Source: Niastella vici
GTDB lineage: Bacteria; Bacteroidota; Bacteroidia; Chitinophagales; Chitinophagaceae
Assembly (NCBI RefSeq): GCF_002077945.1
Contig: NZ_LVYD01000002.1
Coordinates: 124,001 to 188,000 of the forward strand
Length of the DNA: 64,000 nucleotides
Direction of reading: 5' to 3'
A model generated the notes under the pieces. The model saw nothing but the letters and a program-made list of their open reading frames with translations, ran no database searches and was not told where the DNA came from. The translations under genes and the position numbers were made by a program. Positions 1 to 6,429 of the stretch are shown one piece after another (positions within the stretch are counted from its first letter, which is position 1; each line of letters begins with the position of its first letter).

Positions 1-1981
1 CATTCTTTAAAAGCCATACCGGTATGCTGGCGCTGACAGCAATATTTTCACGCTCAAGCAAACTCTCCACTTCCTTGTTTTTTTGAATGGCATACGCTTT
101 CGACCGGTTGGCATAAGCAATTTTAATCATGTTGATCTTACCGGTCGTGTGCAACTGATCTGTAAATGCATTCAGCGATACATAGGCCCCGGCCCCCATG
201 CCATAATCTTTTGAAAAACCGATCACCCGCCATAGCGTGGTGTGGCCGTTCACCAAAAGAGCAACGGGATCACCGATCTTCACAGCAGGCGACAATGCCC
301 TGGCCGATTGATTTAATACAACATCATTGGCGCCTGTTGCAGTTAACCATTGCCCTTCTTCTATGGTAGTACTTAATAACCTGGTAGGAACCGGCAATGC
401 CTGCAGCGTGAAACTTCCATGCCCTTTATCGGGATAAGTGCGGGTTACTTCATAATTGTTTTCTTTTACAAAAGAAGTGGAGGCATACTGCCAGCCTTCG
501 GCGATACGAACACCGGGTATTTCTTTTATTGCATTCACTACGGTATCAGCATGCACCGCACTTTGTAATCTTACTTCCATGTCGAACAACCGCTGCTCAT
601 ATATTTTCTGCAAGTCTTTATTCCAGGCTTCTGAAACATTCAGGGCAGTCATGAACATAGCGCCGCCCGCGGCCAGTAACCCTACTGTCAGCATAAGCCG
701 GGCACGCTGGCGAAAAATATTCCTGATAGAAAGCATAAATATTTCACTGCTGCCTGCAATACGGGAAAGTTTCAACAGCCAGGAACCCGCTACCGGTCTG
801 TTTTTGGAAACGCCATAATTATCCAGGGCAACCCGTACAGGTATGCGGCTTCCCCGTATAACAGGAATAGCTGCTGCCAGCAGCGGAATAATAATACCTG
901 AGCCTATTTGTATCAGGGGAACCGAAAAAGGAATATCCTTATTGTTGATCTCGAGATTGAGCAAGCCTGCTATTTGTTTATAAAAGGCAGTTGCCGTGAG
1001 TTGACTCAGGGGTATACCAATTAGTAATGCCAATACACAAATGATGAGCATCATTAAGCCATACAACCTGATAATCTGGAACGAACCGGCGCCTATGGTC
1101 TTCATAATTCCAATTTGCCTTACCTGCTTTACCATTAAGGTGGCCATTGATTCAGCAACAAGGATAGCCCCCAACACGAGGATCATAAAAGCGAAGATGA
1201 TAAATATCGTCATAACCGCATTCATCTGGCTTTGGTGGGGATGCTTTCCCGGTGGCGGCACCTGAATTTCATGAATGGGATGTCCATTAGTTTTTAGCCA
1301 GTTGGCTATAACAGTTGCTTTATTGGTTATGTATTGTGCTGAGTGCTGGTTGCCGGTCACCAATATACGGAGCTGATCAAAACTTTGTGGCTCGCCCAGC
1401 CAGTGCAAGGTCGAGAGGGTAATATACCCATAACCAGTTTGTTCCTGCCAGGCCGGGGCCAGGCCCGCATCCTGCACCGTGCCCGTGAGCTTTATTTTTT
1501 TAGGTTCCCCATGTGGTGCTTTAATAATGAGCTCATCGCCTTCTTTTGCATTCATTACCATATAAGCCGTGCGTTCGGCCAGCATGGTTCCTTCGGCCGG
1601 CGTAACAGCGCCGGAAATATGGTTTATTTTATTGGTGCGTTTGGTGGCAAAATCATCTATTACAAATAAGAGTAAGGGATTCCATCGATCACCTACTTTC
1701 ATGCGGGCCAGTACAGTAGCATGCCGTTCGGCTTCTTTTATACCGGGGAGCTGTTTTACACTATCAATCAGGCTCACTGAGATGCTATCTTCCAGTTCAA
1801 TAGTAGCAGAAGCGGGTACAGTTCCCATATAATTATCCCTCATTTCTCTTTTAATTACCCCATAACCGCCGAGGATGGAACCAATGCCCCAAATGCCGAT
1901 CGTTATTGCCAGTACAAGCAACAAATTTTTTGAATAGTCATGCGTAAGGTCGCGTACAACCTTTCGGTATCTTGTTTTCAT
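1..1981 (-). CDS. FtsX-like ABC transporter permease (MacB type), 3' end cut by window
   Basis: Integral inner-membrane permease of a MacB/LolCE-type ABC system that would move lipids, peptides or drugs across or out of the inner membrane. Translating from the ATG at 1981-1979 gives an open frame of 660 codons to the window edge with no stop. It shows TM1 (about residues 17-37), a periplasmic domain, a three-helix FtsX core (about 250-375) with ILVLGAILVAESMATLMV, a further helix near 423-445 and the start of a second periplasmic domain. This duplicated FtsX layout is known for large (about 800 residue) permeases of the family. The start is 20 bp below the stop of the ATPase gene on the same strand, so the two form an operon. 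The C-terminal FtsX core lies outside the window. Substrate unknown. Confidence 0.85.
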   Translation of the reverse strand, partial: MKTRYRKVVRDLTHDYSKNLLLVLAITIGIWGIGSILGGYGVIKREMRDNYMGTVPASATIELEDSISVSLIDSVKQLPGIKEAERHATVLARMKVGDRWNPLLLFVIDDFATKRTNKINHISGAVTPAEGTMLAERTAYMVMNAKEGDELIIKAPHGEPKKIKLTGTVQDAGLAPAWQEQTGYGYITLSTLHWLGEPQSFDQLRILVTGNQHSAQYITNKATVIANWLKTNGHPIHEIQVPPPGKHPHQSQMNAVMTIFIIFAFMILVLGAILVAESMATLMVKQVRQIGIMKTIGAGSFQIIRLYGLMMLIICVLALLIGIPLSQLTATAFYKQIAGLLNLEINNKDIPFSVPLIQIGSGIIIPLLAAAIPVIRGSRIPVRVALDNYGVSKNRPVAGSWLLKLSRIAGSSEIFMLSIRNIFRQRARLMLTVGLLAAGGAMFMTALNVSEAWNKDLQKIYEQRLFDMEVRLQSAVHADTVVNAIKEIPGVRIAEGWQYASTSFVKENNYEVTRTYPDKGHGSFTLQALPVPTRLLSTTIEEGQWLTATGANDVVLNQSARALSPAVKIGDPVALLVNGHTTLWRVIGFSKDYGMGAGAYVSLNAFTDQLHTTGKINMIKIAYANRSKAYAIQKNKEVESLLERENIAVSASIPVWLLKN

Positions 1982-2001
1982 AATCTCAATTAAGAAGTTT
2001 G

Positions 2002-2688
2002 TTAATGAACAATAGCGCCGTCAAGAAGGGAAACAGTGCTGCCGAAGTAACCGGCAAAGTCTTTTTCATGGGTTACAATGATCACCGTTTTGCCAGCTTT
2101 TACCAGCCCGGCAAATAACTCCATGATGGCGGCGCCGGTATGAGAATCAAGATTCCCGGTAGGTTCATCGGCAATCAATACCGGTGGATCATTGGCCAAA
2201 GCCCTCGCAATGGCTGCCCGCTGTTGCTGACCGCCACTCAGGGCCGAAGGCAATTTGCTTGCCTGATCTTTTATATCAACCAATGACAATAATGCCAGCG
2301 CCCGGTCGCGTCGTTCCTTGCGCGGATAGCTATTACAAAAATCCATCGGAAGCATTACATTTTCCAGAATGGTTAAGGTGGGCAGCAATTGAAAGAACTG
2401 GAATACGACACCAATATTCTTCCCCCGCCAGGCCGCCAGTTCGCTTTCAGTCAGTTTATCGACCCGTATTCCATTAATGAGCACATTGCCGGCTGTAGGC
2501 TTGTCAATGCCCGACATAATATTGAGCAAGGTAGATTTTCCGCTCCCCGATTTACCGGTAATGGCCACTAGCTGGCCTTTACTGATCTCCAGATCTATAT
2601 CTTTTAATGCCTGGAAAGATCCCGCCGCCAGCGGAAATGTTTTGCTGATATGACTTAATTGTATCAGTGAGGTGCTTTGCTGGTTCAT
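2002..2688 (-). CDS. ABC transporter ATP-binding protein (LolD/MacB family)
   Basis: Cytoplasmic ATPase that powers the adjacent FtsX-type permease. At 228 residues it is a standard single nucleotide-binding domain. Visible motifs are Walker A GKSGSGKST (about residue 45), the signature LSGGQQQR (about 150), Walker B VLIADEPTGNLD (about 170) and the switch histidine in VTHEKDF. The motif DEPTGNLD is characteristic of the LolD/MacB/FtsE group rather than of nutrient importers. The ATG start at 2688 is supported by the usual N-terminal pattern of the family, a short lead into ISKTFPLAAGSFQALKDIDL. The gene precedes the permease gene by 20 bp and follows the AraC regulator by about 70 bp, all on the minus strand. 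Confidence 0.93.
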   Translation of the reverse strand: MNQQSTSLIQLSHISKTFPLAAGSFQALKDIDLEISKGQLVAITGKSGSGKSTLLNIMSGIDKPTAGNVLINGIRVDKLTESELAAWRGKNIGVVFQFFQLLPTLTILENVMLPMDFCNSYPRKERRDRALALLSLVDIKDQASKLPSALSGGQQQRAAIARALANDPPVLIADEPTGNLDSHTGAAIMELFAGLVKAGKTVIIVTHEKDFAGYFGSTVSLLDGAIVH

Positions 2689-2760
2689 CGTACTATTTTT
2701 TATTCAGCAATAGTACAGAACCTGGTATCGTTGATGGTCTAATAGCATCTGCCGGACGTC

Positions 2761-3894
2761 CTATGCAGAGATATTTTTCCTGTACTCGGTGGGTGTTAAA
2801 CCAGTGAAGCGTTTGAAGATGAGATTGAAGGTTGATTTGGATTTAAAACCGGCTTCAAATGCAATACCCAGCAAATTATACCCGGCCATTCCGGGATCTG
2901 CCATTAACCGCTTCACCTCCTCCACCCTATACTTATTTATAAAGTCGTAAAAATTTTCGCCCATGCCATCATTTATTAATTGCGACAACTGGCTACGGCT
3001 CATTTTCAACTCTTTTGCCAGTGTGCTTAATGAAAGTTCGGGGTCCAGGTAGGGTTTCTTCTCCGTCATACAGGCTACCAGTTTATCAATCAGCAGCTGA
3101 TCGGGTTTGGTAAGAACGGGCGTCTCCTGCGGAGCAGGTATAACTGGTTCCGGCCCACTATTTATTTGAATGGTATCAAATACATCCCGTTGCAATATTC
3201 CCCTGAACCCAAGCACATAAACCGCCGATGAAAAAACAACAGCGGTTGCCTTTGCCAGCCAGCGGCTGTTTTCCCAATGAATGGCGATAAACAGGCTAAG
3301 CAGGAAGAACAGGTTAATAATTAAGAAAATCCCTGAAAAAAGCTTTACCCAGCCTATATTAACGTTTTCGGTATTGGACATTTCCTGTTGCAACAATCGT
3401 TGATGGGCCTGCCACGTTTTGTTTATGAAATATTGATAGCCTAAAAATTGGCCAACCACCAATACGCGGAAAAAAATATACAGCAACCGCCGATGTTCAT
3501 TAATAAAAGTTGACATTGCGCGGGGTAAACCGGAACCAAAAGACACAGACAGGCATATTACCAACAGAAATGGAACAAAATGCGATAATAGCTTCCCGGA
3601 AAATATTACCCGCCTGCCGGTAAGTTCTACCGCATAGAACCAGGATAGTGGGGCAATGAGCAGAAACGTAGGGTCGCCGGGCGAATATACATTATTTGAA
3701 AAATGACGAATGACACTGCCGGCGTACATAATATGAACAATACTGAACGCCAGGGCAATCAGCAAAACAGAGAGGAACAGGTTGGCCCTGCTTAGCCGTA
3801 CTCTTTTATGGTTTAATAACAACACGACAAATATTGCCGTAGCAATGGCGCCATTGCAAAAGATCATGAAAACCTGGTTATCCAATTCAAACAA
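2761..3894 (-). CDS. AraC-family regulator with N-terminal membrane domain
   Basis: Probable membrane-anchored transcription regulator of 377 residues. Residues about 8-230 hold six or seven hydrophobic segments (for example IATAIFVVLLLNHKRV and FVPFLLVICLSVSFGSG). A linker follows, then a C-terminal AraC DNA-binding domain (about 275-375) with two helix-turn-helix units, the first near LSTLAKELKMSRSQLSQLIN and the second ending in FKRFTGLTPTEYRKN. This 7TM-plus-AraC layout is common in Bacteroidota. The frame begins at a TTG (3894); an in-frame ATG lies at 3867, just before the first membrane helix, and either may be used. It lies about 70 bp above the ABC genes on the same strand and may control them. 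A 13-bp inverted repeat at 3947-3980 lies in its upstream region. Confidence 0.85.
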   Translation of the reverse strand: MFELDNQVFMIFCNGAIATAIFVVLLLNHKRVRLSRANLFLSVLLIALAFSIVHIMYAGSVIRHFSNNVYSPGDPTFLLIAPLSWFYAVELTGRRVIFSGKLLSHFVPFLLVICLSVSFGSGLPRAMSTFINEHRRLLYIFFRVLVVGQFLGYQYFINKTWQAHQRLLQQEMSNTENVNIGWVKLFSGIFLIINLFFLLSLFIAIHWENSRWLAKATAVVFSSAVYVLGFRGILQRDVFDTIQINSGPEPVIPAPQETPVLTKPDQLLIDKLVACMTEKKPYLDPELSLSTLAKELKMSRSQLSQLINDGMGENFYDFINKYRVEEVKRLMADPGMAGYNLLGIAFEAGFKSKSTFNLIFKRFTGLTPTEYRKNISA

Positions 3895-3946
3895 GTTTAA
3901 GATATTACCGTTCTGAATTGATGCAAAACTACACTAAATCAACAGT

Positions 3947-3980
3947 ATAGACGTCCATAGGGATGTTTATGGACGTCTAT
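3947..3980. promoter_or_regulatory. 13-bp perfect inverted repeat upstream of the AraC-type gene (putative operator)
   Basis: ATAGACGTCCATA at 3947-3959 and its exact reverse complement at 3968-3980 are separated by 8 bases. The element starts about 53 bp upstream of the AraC-family start codon. No T-run follows on either strand and no gene ends next to it, so an operator fits better than a terminator. That the adjacent regulator binds it is inference. The rest of 3895-4195 shows nothing else recognisable. Confidence 0.45.
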
Positions 3981-4195
3981 GGTGCGATAATCCTGAAAAA
4001 TACAAGAGGCCGCCCTTCGACAGTCCCTAATTATTGGTTATATGTTGGTACTTTCTTTTGGCGGTGAAAATACATCGGCAAGTGCACTGGCCAATATGCT
4101 TTTAATTTGAATACCAGATCATTCCCGGAATATTGTATATTGGTACACGTTGGTAAGTCAAAAACCTTTCTTAATCAACTATTCAATACAGGAAC

Positions 4196-5062
4196 TTGAT
4201 ACAATACTATATTCAATACCACAATGCCGACGACATGGGTTATTTACCGGATATGGATAATATTCCGGATACGGGAAATATTGACATTAGCGACATCCGG
4301 TTTGACACGGCAATAAAAGATGACTTTAGCTTTTTTACCCGCAAACAATCGGTAGAAAAAGCAATTGGCAATTATTCTTTTCTCATTACAGGTATAGGAG
4401 GGAAAAGAAAAGCGTATTACCTATGGTCATTCATTATTATTGACGAAGTTGAAAAAGAAAGAGATCATTTTGTTGCCTACGGAACAGGCTTCAACTTTGC
4501 CCGGCCTATTTTGTTAAACGACCTGCCGGATTTTGATCACTTCAGAAACTTTTGTGGCAACTTCGGTATTGGTTTTCAAAATATTTCCAATCATCCATTT
4601 TGTAATACACTTGTTGGGTTTACAAACGGCGTAAAGCCTCGAATTGACACTTCCCAACAAAAAGAGACCGAACAAACTCTTTTGACAACCCTGGAAAAGC
4701 TGAATCGGAAAATGCAGCAAATAACGCCAGAGAAGCGGGTTGCTACAATTGAACTTACACTTCGAAAAGACAGAGAAATAGTTACCTTATTGAAAAAAGC
4801 AGCCAACTACAAATGCCAGTTCCCCGCCTGCCATTCGGAAATAAAAACAAAAGCCGGAATGAATTATGTTGAAGTGGCTCATGTGTTACCCGTAAACAAA
4901 GGGGGACAAAGTGTTTTAGGGAATCTGCTTGTTTTGTGTCCTAATCATCACAAGGAATTTGACTACGGCGATCTAAAAATCATTGAACAAACAATTGGTA
5001 AATTAAGCGGCTCATTGAATGGGAAAGATTTTAAAATTGAGGTCATTAAACCGAAGCATTGA
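4196..5062 (+). CDS. HNH endonuclease domain protein
   Basis: Probable DNA nuclease of 288 residues. The C-terminal quarter (about residues 200-265) is an HNH domain: a CQFPAC zinc pair, AHVLP with the first catalytic histidine, GNLLVLCPNHH with the Asn, zinc Cys and final His. The first 165 residues (YIQYHNADDMGYLP and onward) form a separate domain that I cannot name; it could be a DNA-reading domain. The only start that keeps the YIQYHN segment is a TTG at 4196; the first ATG is at 4235 and an in-frame stop lies at 4172. The domain order (unknown N-terminal domain plus McrA-like HNH) resembles modification-dependent restriction enzymes, but there is no methylase or defence partner nearby, so the role is open. 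Confidence 0.8.
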   Translation: MIQYYIQYHNADDMGYLPDMDNIPDTGNIDISDIRFDTAIKDDFSFFTRKQSVEKAIGNYSFLITGIGGKRKAYYLWSFIIIDEVEKERDHFVAYGTGFNFARPILLNDLPDFDHFRNFCGNFGIGFQNISNHPFCNTLVGFTNGVKPRIDTSQQKETEQTLLTTLEKLNRKMQQITPEKRVATIELTLRKDREIVTLLKKAANYKCQFPACHSEIKTKAGMNYVEVAHVLPVNKGGQSVLGNLLVLCPNHHKEFDYGDLKIIEQTIGKLSGSLNGKDFKIEVIKPKH

Positions 5063-5070
5063 AAAAATCT

Positions 5071-5123
5071 ATAACACATGCCTTATAACCCATGCCTTAT
5101 AACCTATGCCTTTTAACCTATAG
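5071..5123. repeat. 14-bp tandem repeat, about 3.7 copies
   Basis: Units at 5071-5084, 5085-5098, 5099-5112 and a partial one at 5113-5123. Each is close to ATAACCCATGCCTT, with one or two base changes between copies. It starts 9 bp past the HNH stop codon and lies between that gene and the TetR promoter. There is no coding potential worth noting. The same word CCTTATAACC recurs in the large hairpin near 58.9 kb. Confidence 0.7.
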
Positions 5124-5211
5124 CCGCCATTTTAACACACTCCCCTGCCACACCACCACTTTATTTCACCTGAACAAACTGATTTATTCTTCAGGCAAAT
5201 AAAAAAATCAT

Positions 5212-5231
5212 AAAAGAACAAACATTCTTTT
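5212..5231. promoter_or_regulatory. Putative TetR operator 1 at the tetR promoter
   Basis: AAAAGAACAAACATTCTTTT is an imperfect palindrome (arms TAAAAGAA/TTCTTTTA at 5211-5232 with a 6-bp centre). It directly abuts a consensus Bacteroidota -7 box. A second copy differing at three positions lies at 5852-5871, in front of the next gene. The pair around a TetR gene strongly suggests its own operators. Confidence 0.6.
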
Positions 5232-5238
5232 ATATTTG
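5231..5238 (+). promoter_or_regulatory. Bacteroidota -7 promoter box for the TetR gene
   Basis: TATATTTG fits the TAnnTTTG consensus of the Bacteroidota housekeeping sigma factor exactly and lies 7 bp before the ATG at 5246, so the leader would be very short. The preceding 20 bp are the palindromic operator. No clear -33 TTTG is visible. Confidence 0.55.
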
Positions 5239-5245
5239 CGTCGTT

Positions 5246-5836
5246 ATGCGAACAAAAGATGCACAAAAGGAAGTACTGATAAGGCAAAAAACGATGGAGA
5301 TCGTTGTAAAGGAAGGCCTTGATGGGTTCAGCATGCATAAGCTGGCAGCCAGCGTTGGCATATCAGTCAATACCATATACCTTAATTTTAAAAATAAGGA
5401 AGACCTGATCATAAAAGTTTACCAGGGCGTGGTAAAGAAAATGGAGCAGGTATTGCTCGAAGAGTTCAACCCGGAAATGGACTTTGCAACCGGTTTAAAA
5501 TTGCAATGGAAGAACCGCCTGCGGTATTTCACGAAATATCCGCTGCATATTGAATTTACCGAGCAAATAAGGCATTCGCCCATCTATGAAAAAGTGATGC
5601 AGCTTCAGGGTAAAAAATTCACCGCCACCATGGCGCAATTTTATGAAAGGGCCATAAAGAACAAAGAACTGATACGGTTTCCCCTGGAAATATACTGGTC
5701 ACTCGCCTATGCCCCTTTGTTCCAGCTGCTTAAATTTCACCGCCAGAACAAAAGCTTTACCGGTAAAAAGTTTGTATTGACAGAAAAGAAATTCAACCAG
5801 GTATTCAGCCGCGTATTGATCTCACTTACCCCATAA
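5246..5836 (+). CDS. TetR/AcrR-family transcriptional regulator
   Basis: Repressor-type regulator of 196 residues. The N-terminal HTH is clear: KEGLDGFSMHKLAASVGISVNTIYLNFKNKEDL (about residues 20-55, written here with its turn GISVNTIY) ends in the usual FKNKEDL. The rest is an all-helical ligand-binding domain of normal length. The start at 5246 sits 7 bp behind a TAnnTTTG box. Nearly identical palindromes lie upstream of this gene and upstream of the VOC gene 50 bp downstream, so the protein probably represses both. The ligand cannot be read from the sequence; the neighbouring VOC protein suggests a small toxic or aromatic compound. Confidence 0.9.
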   Translation: MRTKDAQKEVLIRQKTMEIVVKEGLDGFSMHKLAASVGISVNTIYLNFKNKEDLIIKVYQGVVKKMEQVLLEEFNPEMDFATGLKLQWKNRLRYFTKYPLHIEFTEQIRHSPIYEKVMQLQGKKFTATMAQFYERAIKNKELIRFPLEIYWSLAYAPLFQLLKFHRQNKSFTGKKFVLTEKKFNQVFSRVLISLTP

Positions 5837-5851
5837 ATTTTTTTAACTAAA

Positions 5852-5871
5852 AAAAGAACAATTGTTCTTTT
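5852..5871. promoter_or_regulatory. Putative TetR operator 2, perfect 20-bp palindrome before the VOC gene
   Basis: AAAAGAACAATTGTTCTTTT is a perfect 20-bp palindrome in the 50-bp gap between the TetR and VOC genes. It shares 17 of 20 positions with the copy at 5212-5231. A perfect palindrome is the expected form of a TetR dimer site. Confidence 0.62.
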
Positions 5872-5886
5872 ATAAAACCTGTTACT

Positions 5887-6258
5887 ATGCAAATAAATCA
5901 TTTGAATTTTCCCGTGACCGATGTAGCCCAAACAAAGTCCTTTTTTGAAAAGCATTTCAATTTTAACTGCCGGGAGGTTAAAGGCGATAATCTGATGGCC
6001 ATATTAGAAAGTGAGGAAGGGTTTGTACTGACCCTGATGTCAACCGATTTTAACAGGAATGGCAATTCTACCTACCCCGATGCCTTTCATATGGGCTTTC
6101 TCGTAAATGACCGGGATAAAGTACAATCCATTTGGCAGCGCCTTCACAACGACGGCGTGGTACTGGAACAGGAGCCACATAATATGCGGGGCGTGTATGG
6201 TTTTTATCTCCATGCGCCGGGAAATATCTTAATAGAAATAAGTACTATTGGTATTTAA
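5887..6258 (+). CDS. VOC-family (glyoxalase/dioxygenase-like) protein
   Basis: Small metal-dependent vicinal-oxygen-chelate fold protein of 123 residues, the normal size for a single VOC module pair. It begins MQINHLNFPVTDVAQTKSFFEKHF (the H5 of INHLNFPV is the usual first metal ligand) and ends with YGFYLHAPGNILIEISTIGI, containing the terminal metal-binding Glu. Members include glyoxalases, extradiol dioxygenases, fosfomycin/bleomycin resistance proteins and methylmalonyl-CoA epimerase; this sequence does not allow a choice. It lies 50 bp below the TetR gene behind a copy of the same palindrome and is likely its regulated target. Confidence 0.87.
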   Translation: MQINHLNFPVTDVAQTKSFFEKHFNFNCREVKGDNLMAILESEEGFVLTLMSTDFNRNGNSTYPDAFHMGFLVNDRDKVQSIWQRLHNDGVVLEQEPHNMRGVYGFYLHAPGNILIEISTIGI

Positions 6259-6350
6259 ACCAAAAAAAGTTTGTTATAAAAATCACCAATAACGCTACTG
6301 TATGGATCAAATTATATAATAAGATGAGCGCATGCACTGCATTTTATAAT

Positions 6351-6385
6351 GGGCATACACAGCTATTGAATACCTGTGTATGCCC
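6351..6385. terminator. 12-bp-stem hairpin between convergent genes
   Basis: GGGCATACACAG (6351-6362) pairs perfectly with CTGTGTATGCCC (6374-6385) over an 11-nt loop. It lies between the ends of the VOC gene and the GMC oxidoreductase gene, so it could stop transcription from both sides, but neither side has a strong T-run. Confidence 0.5.
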
Positions 6386-6429
6386 TAAAAAAATATTACC
6401 TGAGATGCCTTACTTTAAAAATAAGACGG

